From Neurospora tetraspora (taxonomy: Eukaryota; Ascomycota; Sordariomycetes; Sordariales; Sordariaceae): a DNA stretch of 64,000 nt. Each line of letters opens with the position of its first letter. Within the stretch, counting starts at the first letter, position 1. The stretch spans positions 3,844,001 through 3,908,000 of the forward strand of contig NW_026944383.1 of the NCBI RefSeq assembly GCF_033439725.1, read 5' to 3'. The notes under the pieces were generated by a model. It was not told where the DNA came from and did no database searches. It saw only the letters and a program-made list of their open reading frames with translations. This document shows positions 1-12,124 of this stretch, one piece after another. The position numbers and the translations under genes are program-made.

Positions 1-184
1 GAGTTAGTCTCATGGGCGTGGTACAATGACAGGTTACGTCTAGAAGACGAGGCCATGGAAGGCATGACACGTCGACTCGAATCGGCTGGCAAACCGTGTG
101 ACGGTGGGCAAAGGATAGAGTGAAGGGGTGATGAGCGAGAGTTGATGGGGAAAGGTGTGACTGATCACAGAAGCATCGACGTAC

Positions 185-239
185 CGTGGTGGCCGTTGAC
201 CTTGGCGAGCGGCTTGTCGTCTTCAGAGCCGGAAGACAT
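185..239 (-). CDS. Possible first coding exon of a minus-strand gene running off the left edge
   Basis: An ATG at 239 opens 18 codons (MSSGSEDDKPLAKVNGHH) followed by a good donor, GTACGTC, at 184, with phase 1. The rest of the gene would lie left of the window or in the first 180 bases, where no acceptor is obvious. The acidic SEDDKPL-type start resembles the N-termini of fungal DNA topoisomerase I proteins as I remember them. That is a weak inference from a short stretch. It could equally be chance. Confidence 0.3.
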
Positions 240-1934
240 GGTTGCTAAAGCGTGTTGCGGTGTCGGCACTGCGTGCGAAAGTGTAAGGGCGCAAAAGCCG
301 ACCAGAGACGTAGCGGCCGCTAAGCAGTGGCGAAGGTTGCTAGCAAGATGTCTGCAGAGCAACCGAGTCGAAAAGGTCGTCGGTCGTCGCTAGGAAGGAA
401 GACGTGGAGAGAAAGAATTCGCCGTAAGAGGTGACCGCCTACACCTTTGACCGTGGACAGACTCTTGGTGCAAGTCACTTGGTGACCAAGGCTGGAAAGC
501 GAGGGTCTCGGGGACTCGTCAAGGTGGGTGCGCGAGATATCGAGATGGCCGGTCAATGGAATGAGTGTGTGAAAAAAGAGAGGATGTGGAGAGCCTGGAG
601 GGTGGAGAGAGCCAGAATGGCGCAAGGTGAGGGAGAAGAAGTGAAGGGAAAAAAAGCGAAGGCGGATGGCAGCATGAACGAAGTCGGGGAGAGCAAGGGC
701 AATCGGGAGGCTGTTAAAGATAAATCCTGGGGCTCCACCCTGCAACTCTTTCTGGGCAGTCGTTGCCAGGACCGCCAGGCTGTGGAAGTGTGGGTGCTGT
801 GGGTGTGTGGGCGTGTGGGCGTATGGGCGACCTGGGACCTGAGTGAGAACTGAGGCGAGTCTCCAGTCGGGACCTCCAGCCAAGGTTTCCACTTCGATGC
901 GTCGTCGCGGTCGCAGGGGGAGGTTCGGTCTCCCTGGGTCGGGGCACCTGTGAGAGGCTGGTACCTTTTTAGCGCGTCCCGGCTCTCGGTACCTTGAGTC
1001 TGAGTGTTTCTAGCGTAGTGCGCGCCCGTCAGTGTCGTGAGTGTGATATGGAATGGAAGTCTTGAGTTGTGGCGAACAAATAGCACGTCCGTCATAGACA
1101 CCACTGGGATCGTGATCACCCAGCCTCACGATGATTGCACCACAGAGCTGGAGGTAACAACAACCTCAATCACTCAAACAGAAAAAACACCGCGTCGTCT
1201 GATCTCCATCAAAGTGAAGGTTCCGTGTGCTTGCTTACCTTGCTCTGTGGGTGACTTAGGTTGTTTACTGTTTAAGGACACTGAGACTTGACGCTTTTGA
1301 TACAAGCGTTTGCAAGGCTCTTCCTCGTTCCAGTGAGCACCAAATTCACACCCAGATGCCAGGCAGGTTTCAGTGAGGTGGATGGCACGGTCTCTAACAG
1401 AAGGAACTTCCATTTCAAGACAGCTCTCGCTCTTCACGATTGAAAAGTCGCCGGTAGTGAGATGTACCACATGTCCGTCTGCTGCCACTGGTGCAGTGGT
1501 GGTGCTGCAGCGGTGCAGGATCGCAGGTGCGGGCCAGACCGGGTGCCCCACCTACATGGAAGCTCTGACAGCTGTCACGGCTGGCAAGCCCGGCAGAACT
1601 TGGCAGCAAGCTGGCCGTCCAGGCGCATTCCACCGTCATGGAAAGCCAATGGCCGGGCAGCAGTCCTCAGCCATTGCCAGGCTCTAGCCGGGAAAAAGGC
1701 GAAGGCGCCCGACTGGGACTGGACAGCGGCACTACGGCCACGAAGAAAGCACGGCCGGAAAGTGAGCAGAGAGAGCGGAAAGTGTGGAACCGACCTCAGC
1801 AAACCTCTCACGCCAATTGCGTCCTATTCCCATTGATCACTCCCCCACGATCAATTGCCGCCTGAATATCAAGTGGTCAACCCCGGGCCACTCCTCTCCA
1901 GCAGCTCTCTCCCTCGTCAAATATCCATCTCAAA
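240..1934. other. Intergenic region upstream of ATP3
   Basis: About 1.7 kb without a supported gene. Overlapping ORFs on both strands here lack splice logic, conserved motifs or convincing composition. It probably holds the promoter of ATP3 (+) and, if the candidate exon at 239-185 is real, a divergent promoter. A pyrimidine-rich stretch lies just before the ATP3 start (about 1880-1934), as is common in fungal leaders. Confidence 0.5.
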
Positions 1935-3365
1935 ATGCTGTCCAGAGCTGCCCGCCCGGCCCTGAGAGCTGGAGCCGCCGTCTCGTCCCGGTAGGTGCTC
2001 TCCCAAGAAAAAAAATACATGTCCTTCTTTCCTAGAGTGCTCCGTCTCCGTCCAACATCTCGTCGTCTCGCCTCCGTCTGTTCGTCAACCGCCGTGCACC
2101 AACCGACTACAGCTCCTCCGGGTCTGCTTCTGGCTCTCAGCTCTCTGTGCGACTCCGGAAAGAATGCGATGCGCCGCCGGGTCCCCGATACATGACGTCC
2201 GATATATGGAGGGGCAGCACCAAGCAAGCAAGCAAGCAAGCAAGCAGGGAACGGGTTGGCTGGGGAGAGAGAGGAGAGGACTTGGACCTACAAACGAGAA
2301 CGGACACACGATAGCCCCGACATATCGAAGCTTGAGACAGAACATGCAGACTGATTAAAGGTCATGACAACAGAGCGGCTGCTCCCGGCGCGGCCACCTT
2401 CGCGACTCTCCGTGAAATCGAGACCCGCCTCAAGTCGATTCGCAACATCGAGAAGATCACCAACACCATGAAGATTGTTGCCTCGACCAAGCTCAACCGC
2501 GCCCAGCGTGCCATGACCGAGTCCCGTGGCTACGGTGCCACCAGCAACGAGGTCTTCACCTCGGCCGAGACTAAGCCTCTCGAGGTTGAGGGCAAGAAGA
2601 AGCTCGTCGTCGTCTGCTCCTCCGACAAGGGTCTCTGCGGTGGTGTCCACTCCGGTCTTGCGCGCTTCATCCGTCGCCGCGCCGCCTCCGAGCCTGAGTT
2701 CGACATCGTCATCATCGGCGAGAAGGCCAAGGCCCAGCTCTCCCGTACCAACAGCAAGGACATCGTCCTCAACTTCTCTGGTGTTGGCAAGGACATTCCC
2801 ACCTTCGTCGAGGCCTCTGCCATCGCCGACCAGATCACCCAGCTCAAGGGCGACTACTCTTCCGTTGAGATTGTCTACAACAAGTTCATCAACGCCACCA
2901 GCTACGAGCCCACCGTCATTGAGGCATTTTCCGAGGAGGCCATCCTCGCTTCCCGTACGTCCTGTCGGCCACCATGATGCCCGTCGAGGTTCAGCTAGCT
3001 GACAAAGTTATATCCAGCCAACTTCTCCGCTTTCGAGGTTGATGAGGAGGTCCTTGGCAACCTCCGCGAGTACGCCCTCGCCAACTCCCTCTACTGGGCT
3101 CTCTGCGAGGGTCACGCCTGCGAGATCTCTGCCCGTCGCAACGCCATGGACGTGAGTTCTTCTCCCGTCCCATGCCACCTCTTTGAAGTCGACGACGGAC
3201 AGACTACTGACGTGAATCCTCTTACCCCTTATCCAGAACGCCTCCAAGAACGCCGGCGAGATGATCAGCAAGTACCAGATTCTCTTCAACCGTACCCGCC
3301 AGGCCGTCATTACCGGCGAGTTGGTCGAAATTATCACTGGTGCCACCGCTTCGGCCGATATGTAA
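1935..3365 (+). CDS. ATP3: Mitochondrial F1Fo ATP synthase gamma subunit
   Basis: Central rotor stalk of mitochondrial ATP synthase; it turns inside the alpha3-beta3 hexamer and couples proton flow to ATP synthesis. Four exons (1935-1990, 2374-2954, 3018-3151, 3237-3365) join in frame to give 299 residues, the usual family length. Introns start GTAGGT, GTACGT and GTGAGT. The N-terminus ([19 protein letters not shown]) is basic and Ser/Ala-rich, as expected of a mitochondrial presequence. The mature part has the family's [19 protein letters not shown] helix, the SSDKGLCGG motif and the C-terminal [18 protein letters not shown] helix. Intron 1 is long (383 nt) and holds a CAAG microsatellite. 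The start is the only in-frame ATG giving a targeting peptide. Identification is secure; exon 1 is inferred. Confidence 0.95.
2221..2246. repeat. CAAG microsatellite in ATP3 intron 1
   Basis: Six tandem CAAG units plus CA inside the first intron of ATP3. It is too short to say whether it does anything. Confidence 0.9.
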
Positions 3366-3940
3366 ACAGCAGCCTAAACAACCGCAGTTTATTAATAGCA
3401 GACGAAGATGTGTTGTTGTTGATGTTGATGTTGAGAGAAGAAAAGGAGAGGAGGAGAGACCTGAACAGAAAAAGGACCAGAGCCGAAATCCATCCCTATC
3501 TGCACTCTCACTTAACATTCATCCATGCATCATCAACACGGTCGAAAGTATATGAGTGTGTGTGGTGTGGTATGTCTGGTCCCAGTCCAAAAAGTTGCGT
3601 GCCAATGTCTTCCTCCATACCATTTAATGAGCTAGCTTTCTCATTACTGTACCAACGCCTTCAGTCCATGAAATGTACGACTTCTTTCACACCTGCCTAC
3701 TCCGTGGTTAGTAAGCCTCGAGGAAATAGCTATTGTAGTCTCAGTCCACACAACAAAATACAGCTGGGATGAGCGCTTACAGATGCATGACAATCTCATC
3801 CAGTATTCATTCGTTGGCGAGTTTCTCAGTAAGCAACCTAACTACGCCGCATGCAAGTTTCATCCAGACCGAGGGCCGCAGGTGGTGATGTGGGGAGCGG
3901 CTTCCGTCTCAGTGAGCTCGGATAAGTTGGCTTGTGTACC
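3366..3940. other. ATP3 3' region up to the transposon
   Basis: 575 bp of normal-composition sequence between the ATP3 stop and the TA target site of the inserted element. It contains the ATP3 3' UTR. No further gene is seen. Short ORFs here lack coding character. Confidence 0.6.
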
Positions 3941-3942
3941 TA

Positions 3943-4069
3943 CTCGTCGGTTAGGTGTGGAGTCCACCCTCTGGGGGTCTCGCTTGCAGCCAGCCAACCG
4001 ACTCTCATCGTCCCTTTGAGAGTCGGGATTTTTACATATATTTTATAAGCGGTATATCTTTTAAAAACC
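3943..4069 (+). repeat. Left terminal inverted repeat
   Basis: About 127 bp, matching the reverse complement of 7045-7203 apart from an internal gap and scattered substitutions. A subterminal hairpin, CCGACTCTCA (3998-4007) and TGAGAGTCGG (4017-4026), lies inside it and is repeated in the right arm. It may be a transposase binding site (inference). Confidence 0.9.
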
Positions 4070-4229
4070 CTAACAATCCATATCTTTACCAAAACACAAG
4101 CAAAAAAGATAATAAAATATTCAGATTAATAATCTCGATTACGCGCATTTAGTAATATATTTCTTTTATAATTAAATTATCGTAATATATTATTATAGTA
4201 TTATAAAGTCTTTATAGCCCGTACTCACA

Positions 4230-6990
4230 ATACAATATCCAACTCCTTCTCTTCCTTCTCCTCCCCTTGTAAACTCCCATTATCATTAAAATCGTCGTTT
4301 ATAATAATTATTACCCTTGTACAGCTTACGAGCACCTTTAGCTTCATACCTGCTACCGTTATAATTACTATAGTAACCTCCTCGTCAAAATCTATATTAA
4401 TAGCCTTCTCCTTTCCCTTCTTAAACCTTTTTCTAGGAGGGCATAGTATTAAAGTAAATAGTCTAAACGACGGCCCAACTCGTATTTATATACTTATTAA
4501 ATAGGGGTGCTGCGGTATAGTTAGGAGTTTACTAAGTATATCTATACCTTCGTTATTAAGGAAAAACTCGACTAAAGACGAACTTCCTCTTTGAACTTTC
4601 CTAGCCCGCTTCTTAATATATATTTTAAAAAGTACAAAATTTTCATAGTAACCAAGAAGGGTGGCCTTCCTTATAAACTTATAATATAAATCCTCCTCGT
4701 CTTCAAAGCCAATAAAAAAAGTATCTATATTCTAATCTAACAATACCTTTTTAAAAGCATACATTTCTAATATATAATATAAATAATTAAGACCCATACT
4801 AGTAAACAAAGTACGGCAATCTTTCTCAATAATAACCTCGTCCTATTTCTCTTTCATTAATAAAATTCTATTATATTTAGGATTATTCTTTATTATATAA
4901 ATAAGGCTGTAATTGTTAGGGATGTTAGTATTATTAGGCTCAGCCTTTTTCTTAGCCTTTCCTTTACGTAGAAGCCACTACTTAAGTCCAAGGTTTTCCT
5001 CGAGGGCAACCTTTTTAATAAAAGCTATACTAGCTCGCTAAGTCTCTTTCAAACCTTCCTCTATATCAACCACCTTTTTCGCTACAACCTTAGCATTAAG
5101 AACCTCCTTTATATAAGCTCTATTACTAATAGCCATATACTTACAAAGGTTCTATTTTTAGGCTTTAACTTTAATATAACGTCTATAATATTTTTACTAA
5201 TTAGATACTAACTTTTAAGTATTAATAAACACTTTAAACGCAATTTTAGCCTCGTTATAAACCTTCTTAATAGGCGAACTATACTTATTGACTTGTTATT
5301 AAATAATTGGTAATTTTAACCTACGTAGTACTTTATATAGAATTACAACTTTAAAGTAATTAGGAAATAAAAATTCCTATTATATTTTTATAATTTTATG
5401 AAATTTATTGAAGAGGACGTCTAGTAAATCTTGTTAACCTTATACCTACGTAATTTTATTATAGTTATAATTAATATATTCAATTTAAATAGTTAAAGAC
5501 TAATTTTCTCCTATCCTTTATAAATATTACTTTAAATAAAGCCCGCTTCCTTAACCTTCTTCCAATTATTTAAAAAGACTATACGGTTAATATTAATAGC
5601 CCCACTAGTAATTTCGTCTATTAGAGCTTTCTAATAAGCCTTCTTAACTACTTAATAAACCCCTATAACGAATAATTAAAATATATAGTTAATATATAAG
5701 GGTAGAATATAAAGTATAATATTGAAGGCCTTATAAGACTATAAAATATATAAGTCCTTGTAAGCTTTAAATCCATTTATAAATAATACTTAATATACCT
5801 TCGGTTTCGTTACTAACAAGAAACTAACAGTTACTCTATCCCTTTCAAAAGGTTCTAATCTTTTAAAAGGAAGCGAGCAATTAAATAATAAACCAAACTA
5901 ATCGTCAATAGTATAGCCGTCGAAGGAGGAGGATAATTTAAAAGAATATTTATTAAAATATTTAATTTATTATAGTATTCAATAGGCATTATTATATTTA
6001 GTTAATATATTAATAATAACCACATTGAGATCAATCTTATAACTAACTTATACGTTCTTTTATATTTATATTCGAATTAGTAAAATTAACATTAATTATA
6101 AATAAAATAGCCTAATCTCACTATAATTTATACCTTAAATATTAAGTAGGAAGGGATACTCTTTATTATAGCCGATATAGCATCGATAATAGTTAAACTT
6201 TCTTTATTATTAAGATTAAATATCACCTTCCTCGTTCGAACTCTATTCTTTATAGATAGTACCTATTACTATACTAATTAATATAGTAAAAGCTAATAAG
6301 GTAATATCAGGAGTAATAACTACAAGGAAATTTTTATACTTTTATAATTCCCTTAATTTCCCCTATTTAGAAGGAAAATTTATTTATATTCTAGACGTTC
6401 TCTTCCTTAATATTAAAACTATTATAAATAGCCTTCACCTCTTTAAATTAATTTTCTAGAGAATTTAATTGAGCTTTAACGCTTATCCTCTTCATGACCT
6501 TAAAGTTAACCGCTTTAAATTCAAATTCTAAATATTTTTTACGCTAATCTATAAACTAATTTCTATAAACATTAATAAATAGGGGGTATAGCTATTAAGC
6601 TCGCAATTAGTTAGTTAATTTAACGAGGGAAGTATTATTTAAGGGAAAGTAGCCGCGGTTAATAATTTAAACCACAATATTGAAAGCCTTATCTTCGTTA
6701 GGGGTTAACGCTAGCAGACGATAGGTATCTATATTAGTTAATAATACCTTCCCCTTTTAAATAAATTATATATACTTTTTAATTACGGGTTTACTAACGT
6801 TATAAAATTATACAACGTCTTTCATCATAGAGCTATTACTCTTACCTTTACGGTTATTCCCCTTCGAATTAGTATGTATTATACGCTTCTAACGGGCGAG
6901 GTAATGACGTATAGCCTTTTCCGCCCGCGTAGTAATGTTAGAATCGAAATGCGCTATAGTAAATGAAATGATCTAGTTAAGACGAGCAAT
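4230..6990 (-). pseudogene. Transposase remnant, Fot1/pogo (DDE_1) type, RIP-inactivated
   Basis: On the minus strand, around 6620-6380, a single frame reads like the DNA-binding part of Fot1-type transposases: a KLTN-LRA-LYPLFINVYRN stretch, then KAVNFKVMKRISVKAQL, then an EVKAIYNSFNIKEENV stretch. Family proteins have Trp before and within this area, and here those positions are TAG or TAA. Near the C-terminal end (about 4440-4220) a cleaner stretch reads KKGKEKAINIDFDEEVTIVI. The limits are approximate because stops are everywhere. Assignment to the Fot1/pogo branch rests on this pattern plus the TA target site, not on a search. No intact catalytic triad can be read. Confidence 0.72.
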
Positions 6991-7044
6991 TTGAAGCTAT
7001 TCACAATATTATACGATTAAAAATGATGAAGTTCTAGCTATATA

Positions 7045-7203
7045 AGGTTTTTAAAAGATATACCGCTTGCAAAATATATATAAAAATCCCGACTCTCAAA
7101 GGGACGATGAGAGTCGGTTGGCTGGCTGTAAGCGGGCCCCCAAAGGGAGGCCCCACATGGCTGGCCCCCAGAGGGTGGCCAATGCGTGCACCTAACCGAC
7201 GAG
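7045..7203 (-). repeat. Right terminal inverted repeat
   Basis: About 159 bp, ending CACCTAACCGACGAG before the TA. It is roughly 30 bp longer than the left arm because of an extra GC-rich tract around 7130-7165 (with GGGCCCCCAAAGGG and GGCCCCCAGAGGG). The same 10-bp hairpin is found at 7089-7098 and 7108-7117. Confidence 0.9.
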
Positions 7204-7205
7204 TA

Positions 7206-7787
7206 ATTTCATCCTATCCCACCAACCCACCTCCATGTGCGCCGCCGCCGCTTATTTATGGGTACATTCTAGCCAAGCCAGACGAAAGGCATTAAAGATG
7301 GGATGAGAGTCTCTCGGATGACCAACGGTTATGAGACTGGTTGTTTCATTGGCTGTGAAGTTTTATACTTGCTCCCCGCCTGGTCTAGACAAGACGACGT
7401 TTGCATCTATGCCAGCTATGCCATCAGAACAATGTTGAAGAGTAGAACGAAGAAGTATGCTGTGTGTATGTGTGTGTGTGGACAACGTGGAAGTGGAAGT
7501 AAAGGCATGATAAAAACGTATTTGCTGTTTCCTCTGCCACCTAGACTTTAAGACAAGTTGTCACCAACACCTCCTTCTTTCATGCCTTGCCAAACGCCTG
7601 ATAAGACACGTACATACGAATTCACCCCCATACAGCCACCAGCCAAAGGCGACCGAAAAGACATCATACCCGCCTTTCTGCCTTGCCTATTCCTTCTCCT
7701 TAGACCATTTTCCAGCGATCCCAAATCCCTTTTTGCTTCCTTACCCACTGACTCACTCACTCACTCGCTCACTCACACACATCATAC
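7206..7787. other. Spacer between transposon and the demethylase gene
   Basis: 582 bp holding the 3' flank of the minus-strand demethylase gene. A CTCA/CACA-rich low-complexity tract lies at about 7748-7790. No gene is supported. Confidence 0.6.
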
Positions 7788-10700
7788 TCACCCAGTCATC
7801 TCAACATCAACATCACTCCCCTCATCCTCCGCATAACTCCCCACCTTCTCACCCGCCCACCTCGCCCTCCTCCCATTCCTCCCAATTCCACTCCCACTCC
7901 CACTACCACTAGCAACAGCAGGGCTACTTCCAACCCCTCCTTCCTCAGCCTTAACAACCAGCGCACTCAACGGCACATACGGATTCTCCCTCTCATAAAC
8001 CCCCTTCAATTCCGTCGCCTTGCGATCCCACTCCTGTGCCTTCTCATTCCACTCCTTCATCGCCACCGCATGCACGCGTTTACTTTCCTCCGCCTGCTCT
8101 TCAAACGGCCTCTTTTCTTCCGGCGAAGCATCCTTCCACATCTTGGCGCTCATCATCCTGACCTCGTTACCTGACGCTTTCCCCTTGCCGGGGCGACGCC
8201 CGGCTTCGCACCGCTTGCGCGCGTCGTCGTAGTGCGCTTTGCTGAAGAAGATGTAACCTGATACAACGGGTTTGGAGGGTTTTTGTGGGCGAAGGCCGAT
8301 TTGCGAGGTGATGGAGTCCCAGAGGGCGATGTCGTAGGCTTCGAGACGGGCTTGTTCGGGGTTGCGGGTGGAGGACATGGTGCCGTAGCTGTTTGTCACA
8401 GTAGTAGTGGTGGTTTCGGATGATAAGGCTGCGGCTTTGCGCTTGAGAGAGAGGGAGGATGATTCCTTGGGGATGATGAGGGGCGTCGGTATCTCGATGG
8501 GGCCGAGCATCGCCTCGAGCACCTCGGAGGCGGCCCGTAGACCGGAGAGGTAAGCGCCGTGGACGGTGGCGGGGTGGGTGCCGCATGTGTGCTCGCCCGC
8601 GAAGAAGAGGTTGCTGATGGGCTTGGCCATGGTGTCGTAGTCATCTGCTTTCATGTCGGGACCCGCGGAGGAGTAGCTTCCCCGCGCGAACTTGTCCGAT
8701 GCCCATCTGGTTACGATGGCCTCGATCGGTTGTTGAACCTTTGACCCGTAGACGCGGCGCAGGACGTCGGTGGCTTCCTTGACGAGATCGTCGTTACAGG
8801 TTTGCTCGGTGTCGTAGCCGGCGTCGCCAGCCATGAGAGCTAGCAGGACCGGTAACCCACTGGTTTGGGTCACGTTGAACCACTGGAAGAAACGACCCCT
8901 CTGGGAGGCGTAGTCCTTCTGGTCCAAGCTGTGCCGATTGGGCGGGGTTCTTAGGACGCCAAAGATGTCGCGATCCTCGTCCCAGAAGGCCTCCTTGTAC
9001 ACGAGGATGACCTTGTTGAGAGCACCAAAGCCCATCCGTTCGATGGCACTAGACTTCCACTCTGGCAGCGGTGGCTCAAACTTGATATTACCATGCTTGA
9101 GCACGCCCAGAGGTATCGTGTTGACGACGAAGTCAGCTTCCACCCTAAATCCATCTTCGCACTCGATTACCGCTGGACCTGCCGTGCTTTCTGTTGTATA
9201 TGTTATTTTGTTGACGGGTGACTTTCGTCGAACGTCGAGCGGCGTAGGCAGCAGCATGAGGCCTTTTGGCACGCTCTGATAGCCGCCAATGACCATGGTA
9301 TGACTCCCTTCCCATTCGTTGCCGGCATCAATGTCCCACCCCTGGAGACTCAGTTTGTTGTAGTTGATAGCATTGCTATACTCCAGGTTGGCGACGTGCC
9401 AGTTCAAGAGCCTGTAGTCTTGTGCGGTCAAGTCCACAATATCTCTGTACTGGGCGAACATGTTATCAACAACGCTTCCGAGGTTGGCACCAGGCTCTTT
9501 GGCCGGTGTCTCGAGGTCAAGGTCGGCATCTTCTGAAACACCCTGCTTCAAGGCCCATCCCAAGAGTTTCGCTTTGTATGCTGCTTTAAGTGCACCTGGC
9601 GTGCCAGGCTCGGTGTGGACGCGGCCTGTAGCACGGTCCGAGGAGATCGGGACAAGATTCACCTGTGGTGCTATGCTCTGTTCCGACACAGGCGGCGCAT
9701 GCGGCTGAGCGGCAGTTGATTCCTCTACCTGCCGTATGGTCTTGTAGGCTTCCGCGGAGCTATCCTTGCCCTCATCAATCAACTCCCTGTTGCCCTCGAT
9801 CAGCTTGGAGGTGGGCTGCTTAAACTTGTATTCGCTGACCCGGTCGAGGCAGTCATTGTACAGATTCTCGACCAGCTGATCTCGGTGTAAATCTACGGGC
9901 TTGCCGTTCGAGTCGTACAGAGTTGTGTCTGGCCGCAATGGCCTGTATGGAATTCCGAGCTGTGCCCTGAGCAGAATGTTGATGGGGTTACCACGTTCAA
10001 ATCCCGTGATGATCATACCTCCCATTTCTGCAGTGAATCGCTTCCCCTGGAAATTTTCCGGGATTCGCGCAGGCTTAGATGCAAAGGGGCGAGAGTAAAC
10101 CCTGCCACCTATTCGGTTCCGACCTTCGATTACAATTACTCGCGGAAGCTCTTCACCCATGTCTCTGAACTTCTTTGCATACTGTGCAAAGAGTCCCTCG
10201 AGCTGCCTCGCGCAGCCCAGTCCAGCCATACCTGCTCCCAGAACAGCGACTGTTCTTTGCTTGAGGGTGGCAGTTGACGAGTCTTTGGAAGCATGCTTCT
10301 TTGAATGCCGGTAACCTACGCACCCAAAGTTGATGTATCCCCGACGAACAAGCCAGTCGAAACATAGGCTGGCAGCGTCAAACCAACGGGTGTCTTTGGC
10401 GCATCCAACAGCTTCTTCCCGAGTAACAGCTATTTGAGGATTCCTTACCCACAGCCTTAGAATACCATTCCTGATATTCAGATACGTTGTTACTTGGGCG
10501 TGGCTGATATGGTCTCGGAGCATGAGATATTCCTCCTGGTGCAAAGCATATGGGTTGAGTCTCGAAGCCTCCGCTGCAGAGATACATTGCATAGCATAAT
10601 CCGGTAGTGGAAGATTGGGAGGTATGGTGACTTTGGGGCGGACGTTGTATCGCCGCCTCGGGGTGTCTGTGGACGCCGTATTTGTACCTGCGTTTCGAGG

Positions 10701-12035
10701 CAAGGATCCTTGCACTGGTGTTGGCTGGGCGGGCGCTTCGTGTACTGGCGTCGCCGGGACTGAAGTTTCTTGTGCTGGGATTTTCTGAGATGGGGCATCT
10801 AGCGTCGATACGCTTTGAGCCGGAGGCTCTTCTGCCGGAGGTTCATGAGTCAGAGATTCGTAAGCCGGAGGTTCTTCCATGACTATATCCTGTGGCGGTG
10901 CTTCCTGGTCCGGTGTCTCTTGAGGAGGCGCTTCCAACATCGGGACATCTTGCGCTGGGGCTTCTTGCGCTACCGCATCCGTAGCTGGAGCTTCTTCCAT
11001 TGATACGTCCAGGGTTTCAGTTTCTTGAGGCACCGAAGCTTGCCTTGCTGATCCCAGCACTACCTCCTCCGGCGACTCTTCCTTGATCTTCCGCTCCTCC
11101 ATCAGTGGCTTGGGTTCATCAGGTGGAGATGCGGTTTCAACTGCTGCTGTAGGGGGCTCGTCCATCGTTGGCAGAGGCGAGAGGTGGACTTCCTGTTCTG
11201 GTTGAGCTGATGGCTGTATTTGTAGCTCGGCTTGTGGTTGTCCATCCGATTGAGGAGATTCCTCCACAGCTGGTGTCGGTTGATGCTCTTCTAGAGGCGT
11301 CTTCGGAGAGGGAGATACCAGTAAAGGAGGCAGTGGCTCAGATGACTCTTGTCTTGTTGAAAGCTCCTTCGGTCCATCCACATCCACAGGGGTCGTAGCC
11401 TTGCTTGTTACGGATGGCGCATGGGATGACGAGTTCGAGTGCTGGTCCGATAGGCTACTGGCGGACTGGGTGATCGGGTTTTCCTGCTCCACCGCGTTAT
11501 CATCTTGAGGTGATATAAGTGGTGACGACTCTGGAGGCTCCGATAAGAGCGATGAAAACTGGCTCGAGGCGTCTTCATTTTGGGCACTTGGCTCTTCCGT
11601 GGCTTGCGATAGTGATGGTAACTGTGGAGAGCTACATGGAAGTCAGCGATGAGGGACAGCCAGAACTTCATGGCAAGCGGGAGTTAAACATAAGGTGTAA
11701 TGGTCTCGATGAGGAAAAACAAACATAGCAACATACTCGTCTGCCGGCAGTGGGCTTTCTGGAGAGGACGACTCCTCCGAGTCCATCGTATCCATGTCCC
11801 CAGTCCAGACCACAATTTCCGGTGCGATATCTTCTGAACTCGTTGACGAGCTAGTATCTGCGGAGTGGCCGCCCACAGGCGTCCCTGCTCTCTTCATAGG
11901 CGGGTGCCTGCCGGAGTTCGAGGGCTTGGATCGGTTTGAGCGGGATAAGTTGACTTCCTTGACGTCTTTTGTCGGACCCTTCGCGATACTGCTACTACTA
12001 GTCTGCCCTGGACGAGTCCGCGAACTGTTGCCCAT
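7788..12035 (-). CDS. LSD1/KDM1-type histone lysine demethylase (SWIRM, amine oxidase, HMG box)
   Basis: FAD-dependent nuclear amine oxidase expected to remove methyl groups from histone H3 lysine. Two exons (12035-11737 and 11631-7788) join through a GTATGT...TAG intron to give 1,380 residues. A long disordered N-terminus includes degenerate Pro/Glu/Gln repeats (about 306-408). Then come a SWIRM domain (about 446-541), the Rossmann motif VAVLGAGMAGLGCARQL (about 560), the ribose motif EGRNRIGGRVYSR, and GFGALNKV near 970, whose Lys matches the catalytic Lys661 of human LSD1. A C-terminal HMG box (about 1218-1300, YIFFSKAHYDDAR) is typical of filamentous ascomycete homologues and absent from animal LSD1. 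A leader intron at 12124-12063 (GTGAGC...TTTTCTAG) is plausible. The start is inferred. Confidence 0.92.
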
Positions 12036-12062
12036 ATCTCTAAAAGAGCGACGCTTGGATGA

Positions 12063-12124
12063 CTAGAAAAAACCGCTGGACCGTAATATGGGGTTGATAG
12101 GTCGGCACCGTCGTCTTCGCTCAC
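12063..12124 (-). other. Probable leader intron of the demethylase gene
   Basis: 62 nt with donor GTGAGC and a pyrimidine-rich acceptor TTTTTTCTAG, just upstream of the chosen ATG. The coding frame upstream of it meets a TGA, which favours a 5' UTR intron over a coding one. Transcript data would settle it. Confidence 0.4.

Larger units (their letters stand above)
3943..7203. mobile_element. RIP-degraded Fot1/pogo-type (Tc1/mariner superfamily) DNA transposon
   Basis: A 3.26-kb element bounded by matching inverted ends that begin CTCGTCGGTTAGGTG, with TA immediately outside each end (3941-3942 and 7204-7205). TA target duplication is the hallmark of Tc1/mariner elements. The interior is extremely AT-rich and full of TAA/TAG, unlike the GC-balanced flanks, while the outer ~100 bp of each end stays GC-rich. 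On the minus strand a broken transposase frame is readable (see separate entry). The AT drift, with stops where Trp codons are expected, is the signature of repeat-induced point mutation. The element is almost certainly dead for lack of a transposase. Related copies should exist elsewhere in this genome, since RIP needs duplication. Confidence 0.88.

Noticed and set aside
2530-3002. Ser/Arg/Pro-rich ORFs overlapping ATP3 on both strands
   Set aside because: They are shadows of the strongly codon-biased ATP3 exon 2.
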